Source of the DNA: Paracoccus aminophilus JCM 7686
Lineage (GTDB): Bacteria; Pseudomonadota; Alphaproteobacteria; Rhodobacterales; Rhodobacteraceae
Assembly (NCBI RefSeq): GCF_000444995.1
Contig: NC_022041.1
Span: forward strand, 3,413,501-3,477,500
Direction of reading: 5' to 3'
Length of the DNA stretch: 64,000 nt
Below are positions 9,270 through 17,981 of this stretch, in pieces. The notes under the pieces are model-generated. The model was not told the origin of the DNA, did no database searches, and saw only the letters and a program-made list of their open reading frames with translations. The position numbers were made by a program, and so were the translations under genes. Positions within the stretch are counted from its first letter, which is position 1, and every line of letters starts with the position of its first letter.

Positions 9270-9295
9270 AAAAAAGGCCGCCCCGAAGGACGGCC
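9270..9295 (-). terminator. Rho-independent terminator of the DUF6280-like gene
   Basis: Read on the minus strand, an eight-pair stem (GGCCGTCC with GGGCGGCC, one G:U pair) closes a TTCG tetraloop and is followed by six T residues. It lies 28 bases beyond the stop of the gene at 9323-9643. It is convergent with lrgB and may also slow read-through from there. Confidence 0.85.
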
Positions 9296-9322
9296 CGGCA
9301 ATGCCATTGGTTGCGCGAAGCC

Positions 9323-9643
9323 TTAAGCGGCTTCGGCTTCTTCGGCGGCGTGGCGACGCTCGCTTTCCTCGCGCGAAAGCGCGACCGAGGTGCGCACGCC
9401 CTTGGCCACGAATTCCATCAGGCCCTTCACCACGCGCTCGTTCGGGTCGATGCCCGCGCAAGACAGCACTTCACGGCCGTCGCGCGACCGCGCCCAACGG
9501 GCGATCTGGTCGGGACCATTGCCATATTTCTTGTCATCGGCGATAGCGTCGTCGAGCGCGGCAAGAACCACTGCGGCAAAAAGCTTGCGGGCGCGCTGGC
9601 CCTGTTCGAAGTTGAAAGCCGAACCATCAACGAAGTCGCGCAT
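9323..9643 (-). CDS. DUF6280-like conserved hypothetical protein
   Basis: A small soluble protein of 106 residues that I recognise as a Rhodobacterales-restricted conserved protein (DUF6280, by recollection). The conserved core is MRDFVDGSAFNFEQGQRARKL (residues 1-20), then LDDAIADDKKYGNGPDQIARW and REVLSCAGIDPNERVVKGLM. The function is unknown. I prefer the ATG at 9643 to the one at 9652, because AAGGA lies about eight bases before it, whereas it touches the upstream ATG. The C-terminus is Glu/Ala-rich and probably disordered. The gene has its own terminator and a long upstream region shared with efp, which suggests independent and fairly strong expression. Confidence 0.75.
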   Translation of the reverse strand: MRDFVDGSAFNFEQGQRARKLFAAVVLAALDDAIADDKKYGNGPDQIARWARSRDGREVLSCAGIDPNERVVKGLMEFVAKGVRTSVALSREESERRHAAEEAEAA

Positions 9644-9995
9644 CTCGATCATCCTTGTTCATTGCCGGCAAAGTAAGCCGGATGTGGGCAAATGAGTTTG
9701 CCCAGAATTTTTTCCTAGCCTTTGGGGCGGTACCGGGGGGAATATCCCTAACCGAAGTGATTCGGTATGTCCCTGCCCGCATGACCGCCATGCACCCCAC
9801 GCAACCCCGGCCAATTTAGGGCATTAGCGCCCTATTACTACGGAATTGTGACGGAGTTTTTGCCGCGGCGACCCTTGACAACGCCTGAATTGCGATTCGG
9901 TTGCCTGCGGTCCAGACAAAAGTTATAGCTGCGGGCGATACGGCCGGATTCGCCTGTGCCGTCAAAAAATATCACATCTTTTCAAGGCTCTCCAA
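9644..9995. other. 352-bp divergent intergenic region (DUF6280-like / efp)
   Basis: No coding potential is seen. The region must hold promoters for both flanking genes. A TTGACA box at 9875-9880 is a candidate -35 element for efp, but no good TATAAT lies 16-18 bases downstream. ACCGAA-GTGA-TTCGGT at 9751-9766 is a perfect six-pair inverted repeat that could be an operator or an RNA hairpin. The stretch is more AT-rich than its neighbours. Confidence 0.5.
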
Positions 9996-10559
9996 ATGCC
10001 CAAGATCAATGGCAATGAAATCAAGCCTGGTGCGGTTCTGGAACATGACGGCGGCCTTTGGGCTGCGGTCAAGGTTAACCACGTCAAACCGGGTAAAGGC
10101 GGCGCCTTCGCTCAGGTCGAGCTGAAGAACCTGCGCGACGGCCGCAAGCTCAATGAGCGCTTCCGCTCGGAAGACAAAGTCGAGAACGTCACGCTGGAAA
10201 CCAAAGACCAGCAGTTTCTTTATGAAACCGACGGCAAGCTCGTGTTCATGGACAATGAAACCTTCGAGCAGGTCGAGCTCGATTCCGAGCTGCTCGGCGA
10301 CCGTCGTCCCTTCCTGCAAGACGGCATGACCGCGACCGTGCAATATTACGGCGATGAGGCCCTGATGGTCCGCATCCCGCAAAAGGTCATCTGCACCATC
10401 GTCGAGACCGAGCCGGTCCTGAACGGCCAGACCGCCGCGAAAAGCTTCAAACCGGCGATCCTCGACAATGGCGTGCGCATCATGATCCCGCCTTTCGTCG
10501 GCACCGATGAAAAGGTCGTCGTGAACACCGAGCTCTTCGAATATTCCGAGCGCGCCTGA
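9996..10559 (+). CDS. efp: Elongation factor P
   Basis: A translation factor of 187 residues that relieves ribosome stalling at polyproline runs. Length and all three domains match the family: the N-terminal KOW-like domain (MPKINGNEIKPGAVLEHDGG), then OB domain II and OB domain III ending LFEYSERA. The modified loop reads HVKPGKGGAF with Lys34, the position that EpmA lysylates in E. coli. No epmA or epmB gene is in the window, so the modification route here is unknown. It is monocistronic, with a strong terminator immediately downstream and a long leader region. Confidence 0.97.
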   Translation: MPKINGNEIKPGAVLEHDGGLWAAVKVNHVKPGKGGAFAQVELKNLRDGRKLNERFRSEDKVENVTLETKDQQFLYETDGKLVFMDNETFEQVELDSELLGDRRPFLQDGMTATVQYYGDEALMVRIPQKVICTIVETEPVLNGQTAAKSFKPAILDNGVRIMIPPFVGTDEKVVVNTELFEYSERA

Positions 10560-10575
10560 GCCTCGGCCCTTCTGG

Positions 10576-10609
10576 AAAGGCCCGGCGCGCTGCCGGGCCT
10601 TTTCCTTTT
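10576..10609 (+). terminator. Rho-independent terminator of efp
   Basis: The stem AAAGGCCCGGC pairs with GCCGGGCCTTTT across a five-base loop, and the right arm runs into TTTTCCTTTT. It lies 16 bases after the efp stop. Confidence 0.9.
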
Positions 10610-10660
10610 GCCGCAAGCACCTATCTCATGCGGAATCCCGCATCGTTTCAGGAGCAGGCC

Positions 10661-10978
10661 ATGACCGAATCTCCCACCCCGACCGATCTTCCGATCCACA
10701 AGGAAAAGCTGACCGGAGGCGGACGCTACGTTCTGCGCCTGCCCGATCTGGCCGATGAGGCCGAGCTGAGCTGGCATGATGCCGCGCCCGGTGTGATCGT
10801 GGCCGACCATACATTCGTGCCGACCTCGATGCGCGGCCGCAATATCGCCTCGGCTCTGGTCGCACGGCTGATCGCCGATGCCCGCGCCCATGGGCTCAAG
10901 ATCGTCCCGCAATGCCCCTATGTGCGCGCGCAATTCGACCGCCATGCCGATTGGGCGGATCTGCGCGCCGTGTTGTAA
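10661..10978 (+). CDS. Small GNAT-type N-acetyltransferase (PF14542-like)
   Basis: A protein of 105 residues, a minimal GCN5-related acetyltransferase of the Acetyltransf_CG type (YidJ/Gtn10-like). It contains the acetyl-CoA binding stretch VADHTFVPTSMRGRNIASAL, with the R-G-x-x-I/G-x-A-x-x-L pattern, and the C-terminal strand KIVPQCPYVRAQF common to this subfamily. The substrate is unknown. The start is the ATG at 10661 with AGGAG about six bases upstream. An earlier in-frame ATG at 10628 overlaps the efp terminator region and lacks a ribosome site. It faces the gbpR-like gene, with only four bases between the stops. Confidence 0.85.
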   Translation: MTESPTPTDLPIHKEKLTGGGRYVLRLPDLADEAELSWHDAAPGVIVADHTFVPTSMRGRNIASALVARLIADARAHGLKIVPQCPYVRAQFDRHADWADLRAVL

Positions 10979-10982
10979 GGCC

Positions 10983-11933
10983 TCAGCTGCGCGCCAAAGC
11001 GGCGCGCAATTGGTTCAGCATCACGGTGGCCGCCGGGGTCGGCGCGCGGTCCTTCAGCGTAATGATCCCATAGGACGAGACCGCAAGATCGGGCGCCACC
11101 GGCAACAGCCGGATCGGCGCCCGCACCCCCTCGGCCTCGGCAAAAAAGCCCGCCGCTGCCGTCGACATCGTGCCGACCGCATCCGAGCGCGTGACGAAGG
11201 CCAGCGTCAGCATCAGCGAGCTGGTCCCGATCACCCGCGCGGGCATTGGCAGGCCATGGGCCAGCAGGAACTGCTCGACCGTGGTGCGCAAAAGCCCGCC
11301 CGGCGGCTGCATGATCCAGTCATAGCCCAGACAATCGGCCAGCCCCTTGGGCGGCGTCAGTGCCAGCGGATGGCCCTCGCGCACGATCAGCGCCAAAGGC
11401 TCGGAGCCGATGGGCGTGACCTCGAAAAGCGCCGGATCGACGGTTTCGGGCACGCGACCGATGCAGAAATCCAGCCGCCCCGACAGCAACTCAGCCACCA
11501 GCCGGTCGCTTGAATCGACGGTGACATTGATGCCGAGATCGGGCTCGCTGCTGCGCAGGCTTTGCACGATCGGCAGCACCAGATCCAGCGACGGTCCCGA
11601 GACCGAACCGAGATGGACCGAGCCGATATGGCCGCGGTCGATGTCGCGCACCTCGCGCGCGGCAATATCGAGGTTGCGCATGAGGTGGCGCGCCCGCTCG
11701 GCCAGCCGCTCTCCGGCCGGGGTCAGGGTGATGCCGCGGGGATGACGCTGCGTCAGACGCGCCGCCACGATGCTTTCAAGATCCGCCATCATCCGCGACG
11801 CGCCGGGCTGAGTCATATTGAGAATCGCTGCCGCGCGGCTCATCTGGCCGGTGTCCTCGACCGCCAAAAGCAGAGAGAGCTGCTTCAATTTGATCCCGCG
11901 AGAGACCAGTTCCTCGCCGAGTTCACGCTTCAT
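10983..11933 (-). CDS. gbpR: LysR family regulator, GbpR-like
   Basis: A transcription factor of 316 residues with an N-terminal winged helix (about residues 15-75: LKQLSLLLAVEDTGQMSRAAAILNMTQPGASRMMADLE) and a type-2 periplasmic-binding-like effector domain. It is divergent from chvE, which is the arrangement of gbpR and chvE in Agrobacterium and Azospirillum. There GbpR senses sugars such as galactose, arabinose or fucose and activates chvE. The identification rests on position plus general LysR similarity, so the symbol is an inference. AGCGGAGGC precedes the ATG at 11933. It probably regulates the 12171-20320 operon and itself from the 237-bp intergenic region. Confidence 0.8.
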   Translation of the reverse strand: MKRELGEELVSRGIKLKQLSLLLAVEDTGQMSRAAAILNMTQPGASRMMADLESIVAARLTQRHPRGITLTPAGERLAERARHLMRNLDIAAREVRDIDRGHIGSVHLGSVSGPSLDLVLPIVQSLRSSEPDLGINVTVDSSDRLVAELLSGRLDFCIGRVPETVDPALFEVTPIGSEPLALIVREGHPLALTPPKGLADCLGYDWIMQPPGGLLRTTVEQFLLAHGLPMPARVIGTSSLMLTLAFVTRSDAVGTMSTAAAGFFAEAEGVRAPIRLLPVAPDLAVSSYGIITLKDRAPTPAATVMLNQLRAALARS

Positions 11934-11972
11934 TTTTCAGCCTCCGCTGGGGTTCTGTTAGCGTATGACAGT

Positions 11973-11996
11973 CGATATACCAAAAACAGTATACCA
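11973..11996. promoter_or_regulatory. Paired imperfect GntR-type operator sites before chvE
   Basis: Two copies of TATACCA, 14 bp apart, in the gbpR-chvE intergenic region. Each ten-base window (11973-11982 and 11987-11996) matches 8 of 10 positions of the perfect palindrome TGGTATACCA seen twice at 25559-25675. The mismatches are all in the left arm. Proposed as a second target of the GntR regulator at 21325-22014. This is inference from sequence likeness only. Confidence 0.45.
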
Positions 11997-12170
11997 TCCC
12001 GCGAAAACTGCAATTGACGGTCATATCTCCTCCCCTCTAGCCTTTCTGCAAGCGGCTGGGACCGCTTGCGCGGCACGGCTGCGCAATCAGGGGGAGAGGC
12101 ATCTGCACGTCAAAGACCGATCCGCGCTGCGGACGGCGCGTGCAGAGCCGCGCATCGACAGGGAGAGAAC

Positions 12171-13235
12171 ATGCAGAACCTCAAGACAGTGGCGGTAACG
12201 CTGGCCTCGGTGGCCACGCTTTCGTTCCCGGCTTTTGCCTGGGCCGAGGGCACGGTCGGGATTTCGATGCCGACCAAGACCTCGCAGCGCTGGATCGACG
12301 ACGGCGGCAATATGGTCAAGCAGTTCGAGGCGGCGGGCTACAAGACCGATCTGCAATATGCCGATGACGACATTCCGAACCAGCTTTCGCAAATCGAGAA
12401 CATGATCACCAAGGGCGTGGATGTTCTGGTGATCGCGGCGATCGACGGCACGACGCTGTCGAATGCGCTGGCCAATGCCAAGGCCGCCAATATCAAGGTC
12501 ATCGCCTATGACCGCCTGATCCGCGACACGCCGGATATCGACTATTACGCGACCTTCGACAACTTCAAGGTCGGGGTGGAGCAAGCGACCACGCTGGTTG
12601 ACGGGCTCAAGGCCAATTTCCCGGATGTGAAGCCGTGGAATGTCGAGCTGTTCGGCGGCTCGCCCGACGACAACAACGCCTTCTTCTTCTACGATGGCGC
12701 CATGTCGGTGATCCAGCCGCTGATCGACGATGGCTCGATTGCGGTGCCCTCGGGCCAGATGGGCATGGACAAGGTCGGCACCCTGCGTTGGGACCCGGCA
12801 GTGGCACAGTCGCGCATGGATAACCTGCTCTCGGCCAATTACACCGACAAGCATGTGAACGCGGTCCTGTCGCCCTATGACGGGCTGTCGATCGGGATTC
12901 TCTCGTCGCTCAAGGGCGTGGGCTATGGCTCGGGCGATCTCAAGATGCCGATCGTCACCGGACAAGACGCCGAGGTCCAGTCGGTGAAATCCATCGAGGC
13001 GGGCGAGCAATATTCGACGATCTTCAAGGACACCCGCGAGCTGGCGAAAGTCACGGTCAACATGGTTAACGCCATGCTGGAAGGCAAAGATCCGGAAGTG
13101 AACGACACCAAGACCTATAACAATGGCGTCAAGGTCGTGCCGTCCTACCTGCTGCAGCCGGTGCCGGTGACGAAGGAAAATATCCAGAAGGTTCTGATCG
13201 ATTCGGGTTACTATTCGGCCGATAAGCTGAAGTAA
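12171..13235 (+). CDS. chvE: Multiple-sugar periplasmic binding protein ChvE
   Basis: A periplasmic sugar-binding protein of 354 residues feeding the GguAB transporter. It has a signal peptide ([25 protein letters not shown], cut near residue 25). Long stretches agree with what I recall of Agrobacterium Chv[58 protein letters not shown], and the C-terminal [10 protein letters not shown]. ChvE binds galactose, glucose, arabinose, xylose, fucose and sugar acids. In Agrobacterium it also touches the VirA sensor, but no vir gene is here. The ATG at 12171 follows GGGAGAG. It is first in a seven-gene plus-strand operon. Confidence 0.95.
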   Translation: MQNLKTVAVTLASVATLSFPAFAWAEGTVGISMPTKTSQRWIDDGGNMVKQFEAAGYKTDLQYADDDIPNQLSQIENMITKGVDVLVIAAIDGTTLSNALANAKAANIKVIAYDRLIRDTPDIDYYATFDNFKVGVEQATTLVDGLKANFPDVKPWNVELFGGSPDDNNAFFFYDGAMSVIQPLIDDGSIAVPSGQMGMDKVGTLRWDPAVAQSRMDNLLSANYTDKHVNAVLSPYDGLSIGILSSLKGVGYGSGDLKMPIVTGQDAEVQSVKSIEAGEQYSTIFKDTRELAKVTVNMVNAMLEGKDPEVNDTKTYNNGVKVVPSYLLQPVPVTKENIQKVLIDSGYYSADKLK

Positions 13236-13252
13236 CTCCCCCGCCACCCCGG

Positions 13253-13281
13253 CCGGGGCGCGCGCTGTGTCTGCGCCCCGG
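13253..13281 (+). other. Intercistronic stem-loop between chvE and gguA
   Basis: A perfect nine-pair stem (CCGGGGCGC with GCGCCCCGG) around an 11-base loop, in the 63-bp gap after the chvE stop. No T-run follows. Such hairpins commonly protect the binding-protein mRNA or partly stop transcription, so that the binding protein is made in excess over the transporter. That role is an inference here. Confidence 0.6.
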
Positions 13282-13298
13282 TCCCTCATGAGGCCGCG

Positions 13299-14873
13299 AT
13301 GGACACCATCCTGGAAATGCGGGGAATCACCAAGGAATTCCCCGGCGTGAAGGCGCTCAACAACGTCAATATGGCCGTGCGCCGCGGCGAGATCCGCGCG
13401 CTGGTCGGCGAAAACGGCGCTGGCAAATCGACCCTGATGAAAGTGCTGTCCGGGGTCTATCCCCACGGCAGCTACGAGGGTGAAATTCTCTATAACGGCA
13501 AGCCCATGGCCTTTCGCGGCATCCATGACAGCGAGGCGCAGGGCATCGTCATCATCCACCAAGAGCTTGCTCTGGTGCCGCAGATGTCGATTGCCGAGAA
13601 TATCTTTCTGGGCAACGAGATCGCGACAAACGGCATCATCGACCGGCGCGAGACCAACCGGCGCACCGCCGAGCTTCTGGCTCAGGTCGGGCTGCGCGAG
13701 AATCCGGCGACCAAGGTCGGCGAGCTCGGCATGGGCAAGCAGCAGCTTGTCGAGATCGCCAAGGCGCTGTCGAAAAAGGTCGAGCTTCTGATCCTCGACG
13801 AGCCGACCTCGTCGCTCAATGAAAACGACAGCGCGGCGCTGCTGCAACTGCTGCATGGGTTTCGCGATCAGGGCATCACCGCGATTCTGATCTCTCACAA
13901 GCTCAATGAAATCTCACAGGTCGCCGACAGCATCACAGTGTTGCGCGACGGCGCGACGGTTGCCCATCATGACCAGATGGTCAGCGAAGAGCAGATCATC
14001 CGCGACATGGTCGGCCGCTCGATGGACGACCGCTATCCGCCGCGCGATCCGCGCATCGGCGGCGTCGTGATGTCGGTGCGCGACTGGACGGTCGAGGATC
14101 CCGGCAATGCACAGCGTCTGCTCGTCAAAGGCGCGGGCTTCGATCTGCGTCAGGGCGAGGTTCTGGGCATCGCCGGGCTGATGGGCGCGGGCCGGACCGA
14201 GCTCGCCATGAGCCTTTTCGGGCGCTCGGTCGGCAAGTTCCGCGCGGGCGAGGTGACGATCCACGGCAAGGCCGCCGATCTCTCGACCGTGCCGCGTGCG
14301 ATCCAAGCGGGGCTCGCTTATGTGACCGAAGACCGCAAATCTTTGGGCCTCGTTCTGATCGACACGATCCGGCGCAATATTCCCTTGGCCAATCTGGCCG
14401 GGGTCGCGACCAAGGGCGTCGTCGACCGCCACCGCGAGGGCGAAATCGGGCGCGACTTCCGCAAGCGCATGAACATCCGCTCCTCCTCGATCGAGCAGGC
14501 GACGGTGAACCTGTCAGGCGGCAACCAGCAAAAGGTCGTGCTGTCGAAATGGCTGTTCACCGAGCCCGAGATCCTCATTCTCGACGAGCCGACGCGCGGC
14601 ATTGATGTCGGCGCGAAATATGAAATCTACACGATGATCCGGGATCTGGCCGAAAGCGGGAAATCGGTCATCGTGATCTCGTCGGAAATGCCCGAGCTTC
14701 TGGGCATCACCGACCGCATTCTGGTCATGAACGAGGGCCGCATCGTCGGAGAACTGCCGACCGCCGAAGCCTCTCAGGAAAAAATCATGGCGATGATCAT
14801 CCGGTCCGGCAGCAATGCCAGCGATCCGACCGTCACCGTCGCAGAAATCGAGGCGGAGGCCGCTCATGTCTGA
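13299..14873 (+). CDS. gguA: Sugar ABC transporter ATP-binding protein GguA (MmsA)
   Basis: A 524-residue tandem ABC ATPase of the multiple monosaccharide importer. The first cassette has Walker [10 protein letters not shown] (about residues 38-46) and [10 protein letters not shown]. The second has the degenerate P-loop GLMGAGRTE, the signature NLSGGNQQK and Walker [12 protein letters not shown], the usual pattern for carbohydrate uptake (CUT2) ATPases. It lies downstream of chvE and overlaps gguB by eight bases, as in the Agrobacterium chvE-gguA-gguB order. It is cytoplasmic and attached to the membrane permease. The C-terminal 20 residues are acidic and Ala-rich and probably disordered. Confidence 0.95.
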   Translation: MDTILEMRGITKEFPGVKALNNVNMAVRRGEIRALVGENGAGKSTLMKVLSGVYPHGSYEGEILYNGKPMAFRGIHDSEAQGIVIIHQELALVPQMSIAENIFLGNEIATNGIIDRRETNRRTAELLAQVGLRENPATKVGELGMGKQQLVEIAKALSKKVELLILDEPTSSLNENDSAALLQLLHGFRDQGITAILISHKLNEISQVADSITVLRDGATVAHHDQMVSEEQIIRDMVGRSMDDRYPPRDPRIGGVVMSVRDWTVEDPGNAQRLLVKGAGFDLRQGEVLGIAGLMGAGRTELAMSLFGRSVGKFRAGEVTIHGKAADLSTVPRAIQAGLAYVTEDRKSLGLVLIDTIRRNIPLANLAGVATKGVVDRHREGEIGRDFRKRMNIRSSSIEQATVNLSGGNQQKVVLSKWLFTEPEILILDEPTRGIDVGAKYEIYTMIRDLAESGKSVIVISSEMPELLGITDRILVMNEGRIVGELPTAEASQEKIMAMIIRSGSNASDPTVTVAEIEAEAAHV

Positions 14874-16065
14874 CACCACCACCCCAGCCGCTCCGGCAAC
14901 GCCAGCGGGCGGCACCTTCGGCTTCATCCGCCGCAATATCCGCGAATATGGCATCTTGTTCGCGCTGGTCGTGATCATGCTCTTCTTCCAGATCGTGACC
15001 GGCGGCATCCTGTTCCGGCCAGTGAACCTCACGAACCTGTTCTTGCAAAACAGCCATATCGTCATCATGGCAGTGGGGATGCTGCTGGTCATCGTCGCGG
15101 GCCATATCGACCTCTCGGTCGGCTCGGTCGCGGCTTTCGTCGGCGCGGTTGCCGCCTATATGATCGTGAAAATGGGCCTGCCTTTGCCCGTCGTCATTCT
15201 GGGCAGCCTGATCACCGGCGCGATCATCGGCGGCTTGCAGGGCTATTGGATCGCCTATTGGAAGATCCCGTCCTTCATCGTGACCTTGGCCGGGATGCTG
15301 GTCTTTCGCGGGCTGACGATGACGCTTTTGCAGGGCACCAACATCGGCCCCTTCCCGCAAGAGTTCCAGAAAATCGCCTCGGGCTTCATTCCCGACATCT
15401 TCGGCGTCGGCAAGCCGAACGTGCTCTCGCTGGTTCTGGGCTGGGGTGCGGCGATTGCGATCCTGTGGCTGCAAATCCGCAGCCGCAAACGCGAAGAAGC
15501 CACCGGCACCGCCGACGAGCCTTTCGCCTTTTTTGCGGTGAAGAACGGGCTGATCTTTCTGGCGCTGGTCTGGATGACCTGGACGCTGGCGAATTTCCGC
15601 GGTCTGCCCAATGTCTTCATCGTCATGGCGGTGCTGGTCGCGCTTTACGCCTTCATCTCCGAGCGCATGACCGTCGGGCGGCGCATCTATGCGATCGGCG
15701 GCAATGCCAAGGCGGCGAAGCTCTCGGGCATCAACTCCGAGCGCGTGGTCTTCCTGACCTTCGTCAATATGGGGATGCTGGCTGCCTTGGCGGGCGTCGT
15801 CGTCGCCGCACGCCTGAACTCGGCCACGCCCAAGGCGGGCGTCGGTTTCGAGCTTGATGTGATTGCCGCCGTCTTCATCGGAGGCGCCTCGATGGCGGGC
15901 GGTGTCGGCACGGTGATCGGTGCGGTCGTCGGCGCCTTTATCATGGGCGTGATGAACAACGGCATGTCGATCCTCGGGATCGGCATCGACACCCAGCAGA
16001 TCATCAAGGGCCTCGTGCTTCTGGCCGCCGTGATCTTTGACGTCGCCAACAAGCAAAAGAGCTAA
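14866..16065 (+). CDS. gguB: Sugar ABC transporter permease GguB (MmsB)
   Basis: A permease of 399 residues in the CUT2/ribose-type family with about ten hydrophobic helices. Family motifs include [18 protein letters not shown] (the BPD_transp_2 signature) near residue 75, [21 protein letters not shown], and [14 protein letters not shown] toward the C-terminus, the cytoplasmic loop that contacts the ATPase. It forms the membrane channel with GguA and receives sugar from ChvE. The N-terminal 25 residues are Thr/Pro/Ala-rich and cytoplasmic. I chose the ATG at 14866, inside the end of gguA, over an upstream in-frame codon. Confidence 0.94.
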   Translation: MSDTTTPAAPATPAGGTFGFIRRNIREYGILFALVVIMLFFQIVTGGILFRPVNLTNLFLQNSHIVIMAVGMLLVIVAGHIDLSVGSVAAFVGAVAAYMIVKMGLPLPVVILGSLITGAIIGGLQGYWIAYWKIPSFIVTLAGMLVFRGLTMTLLQGTNIGPFPQEFQKIASGFIPDIFGVGKPNVLSLVLGWGAAIAILWLQIRSRKREEATGTADEPFAFFAVKNGLIFLALVWMTWTLANFRGLPNVFIVMAVLVALYAFISERMTVGRRIYAIGGNAKAAKLSGINSERVVFLTFVNMGMLAALAGVVVAARLNSATPKAGVGFELDVIAAVFIGGASMAGGVGTVIGAVVGAFIMGVMNNGMSILGIGIDTQQIIKGLVLLAAVIFDVANKQKS

Positions 16066-16071
16066 GACCGC

Positions 16072-17004
16072 ATGACCCAGACAGAACTCGCCATCATCGG
16101 GCTTGGCAAGATTGCGCGCGACCAGCATGTGCCCGCGCTGGCCGCGAGCCCCGCGTTCACCCTTGCCGCGACCGTCGATCCGGTCTCGCGGCGCGAGGAT
16201 GTGCCGGCCTTCACCAATATCTCAACCTTTCTGGCCCAGATGCCAGAGGTCGGCGCGGTCTCGCTCTGCACCCCGCCGCAGGTGCGCTTTGCCGTCGCGC
16301 GCGAGGCGCTTTTGGCGGGCCGCCATGTGCTTTTGGAAAAGCCGCCCGGCACCACGGTCAGCGAGGTGATGACGCTTGAACGCATCGCCCGCGATCAGGG
16401 TCGGACGCTCTTCACCGCATGGCACAGCCAGTTCGCGCCGGGCATTCCCGCCGCGCGCGACTGGCTCGCGCCGCGCCGCATCACCGCGATCACCGTGACC
16501 TGGCGCGAGGATGTGCGGCGCTGGCATCCCGGTCAGGACTGGATTTTCGAGCCCGGCGGCACCGGGGTTTTCGACCCCGGCATCAATGCCTATTCGGTGC
16601 TGACCGCGATCTTGCCGGTCGCGCTTTACACCACTGGCGGCACGCTCGAAGTGCCCGCGAACCGCGAAACCCCGATTGCCGCGCAGCTCACCATGCGCAC
16701 GGAAGAGGGCGCGCCGGTCGATCTCGATTTCGACTTCCGCGAGACCGGCACCCAGACCTGGGACATGCTGATCCGCACCGATCAGGGCGATCTCGCGCTG
16801 TCTCAGGGCGGCGCGCGCATTGTCGCGGATGGCGCGCTCATTTCGGATGAGGGCGCGCTCGCGGGCGAATATGACCGTATCTATGCCCGCTTTGCCGAGC
16901 TGATCGCCAAGGGCGAAAGCGATGTCGATCTGACGCCCTTCCGCCATGTCGCCGATGCGATGATGCTGGGCCGTCACAAACAGACCGACGCTTTCGCATG
17001 GTAA
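16072..17004 (+). CDS. L-arabinose/D-galactose 1-dehydrogenase (Gfo/Idh/MocA family)
   Basis: A protein of 310 residues with an N-terminal Rossmann fold (LAIIGLGKIARDQHVPAL) and the Gfo/Idh EKP motif in LLEKPPGTT (about residues 87-95). The active-site region WREDVRRWHPGQDWIFEPGG, followed by GVFDPGINA, closely matches Azospirillum L-arabinose 1-dehydrogenase and the related D-galactose dehydrogenase as I remember them. These oxidise the sugar at C1 to a lactone with NAD(P)+. It follows gguB by six bases and precedes a lactonase, so it likely performs the first step of a non-phosphorylating route. Which sugar is preferred cannot be read from sequence. Confidence 0.88.
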   Translation: MTQTELAIIGLGKIARDQHVPALAASPAFTLAATVDPVSRREDVPAFTNISTFLAQMPEVGAVSLCTPPQVRFAVAREALLAGRHVLLEKPPGTTVSEVMTLERIARDQGRTLFTAWHSQFAPGIPAARDWLAPRRITAITVTWREDVRRWHPGQDWIFEPGGTGVFDPGINAYSVLTAILPVALYTTGGTLEVPANRETPIAAQLTMRTEEGAPVDLDFDFRETGTQTWDMLIRTDQGDLALSQGGARIVADGALISDEGALAGEYDRIYARFAELIAKGESDVDLTPFRHVADAMMLGRHKQTDAFAW

Positions 17005-17129
17005 GTGACGCTTCGGCAGAGGCCGCGCCGGACCTTGCGGGCGGCCCGAAAACCATGGCCAATGGCGGCGCGAGCCGGCCCGCCTCCGGTGCGGGCACGG
17101 CATCTTCTGACAGCGCAGACAGGGCACGC

Positions 17130-17981
17130 ATGACCGTTTCTCTTTTCGACCCCCGCTCTTGCGAGCTTGGCGAAGGTGCCTTCTGGCATCCCGAGCGCGA
17201 GCAGGCCTTCTGGTTCGACATCCTGAACCGCCGCCTGCTCAGCCTCGAGAAGGGCGAGCCGAAAAGCTGGCAATTCGACGAGCATGTCTCGGCGGCGGGC
17301 TGGATCGACCACGACCGACTGCTGATCGCCTCGGCCTCTGCGCTCTTCACCTTCGATCTGCGCAATGGCCTGCGCCGCGAACTGGCCGAGTTGGAGACCC
17401 ATCTGCCCGGCAACCGCTCGAATGACGGGCGTGCCGATCCGCAGGGCGGTTTCTGGATCGGGACGATGGCGCTGGACGAAGAGCCCGGCGCGGGGGCGAT
17501 CTACCGCTATTACCACGGCGTGCTGCGCCCGCTTTACACCGGCATCAGCATCCCCAACGCGATCTGCTTTTCGCCGGACGGCCGCACCGCTTATTTCGCC
17601 GATACCGGGGCGCAAAAACTCTGGCGGCAAAGCCTCGATGCCGAGGGCTGGCCGCAAGAGCGCCGCGAGGTTCTCATCGATTTCGCGCCGACCGGGCTTT
17701 ATCCCGATGGCGCGGTCACCGATGCGGCGGGCAATCTGTGGATCGCGCAATGGGGTGCCGGGCGGCTCGCCTGCCACGGCGCCGATGGCAGCTTTGTCGA
17801 GGCCGTGGCCCTGCCTGCAAAACAGGTGACCTGCCCGGCCTTCATCGGCGCAGCACTCGACCGGCTGATCGTGACCAGCGCCGCCGTTGGTCTGGGCGAG
17901 GCGCCGCAGGGCCAGACCTTCGCGATCGACCGCCCGGGGCTCAAGGGCCTGCCCGCCCCCCGCGTCAGCGTGCCCGCATGA
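17130..17981 (+). CDS. SMP-30/gluconolactonase family sugar lactonase
   Basis: A six-bladed beta-propeller of 283 residues that opens sugar-1,4-lactones to aldonic acids. The metal-ligand regions are visible: Glu in CELGEGAFW (about residues 11-19), Asn in NRSNDGRADPQGGFWIGTM, IPNAICFSPDG, and the acidic LYPDGAVTDAAGNLWIAQW. Placed right after the sugar 1-dehydrogenase, it probably hydrolyses L-arabinono- or D-galactono-lactone. The ATG at 17130 has AGGG upstream and gives the normal family length. An in-frame ATG at 16998 would overlap the dehydrogenase stop and add 44 Ala/Ser/Gly-rich residues. The stop overlaps the galM start (ATGA). Confidence 0.88.
   Translation: MTVSLFDPRSCELGEGAFWHPEREQAFWFDILNRRLLSLEKGEPKSWQFDEHVSAAGWIDHDRLLIASASALFTFDLRNGLRRELAELETHLPGNRSNDGRADPQGGFWIGTMALDEEPGAGAIYRYYHGVLRPLYTGISIPNAICFSPDGRTAYFADTGAQKLWRQSLDAEGWPQERREVLIDFAPTGLYPDGAVTDAAGNLWIAQWGAGRLACHGADGSFVEAVALPAKQVTCPAFIGAALDRLIVTSAAVGLGEAPQGQTFAIDRPGLKGLPAPRVSVPA

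Noticed and set aside
12087..13898. Long minus-strand open frame opposite chvE and gguA
   Set aside because: Antisense shadow with abundant His/Arg/Asp and no family match, opposite two secure genes.
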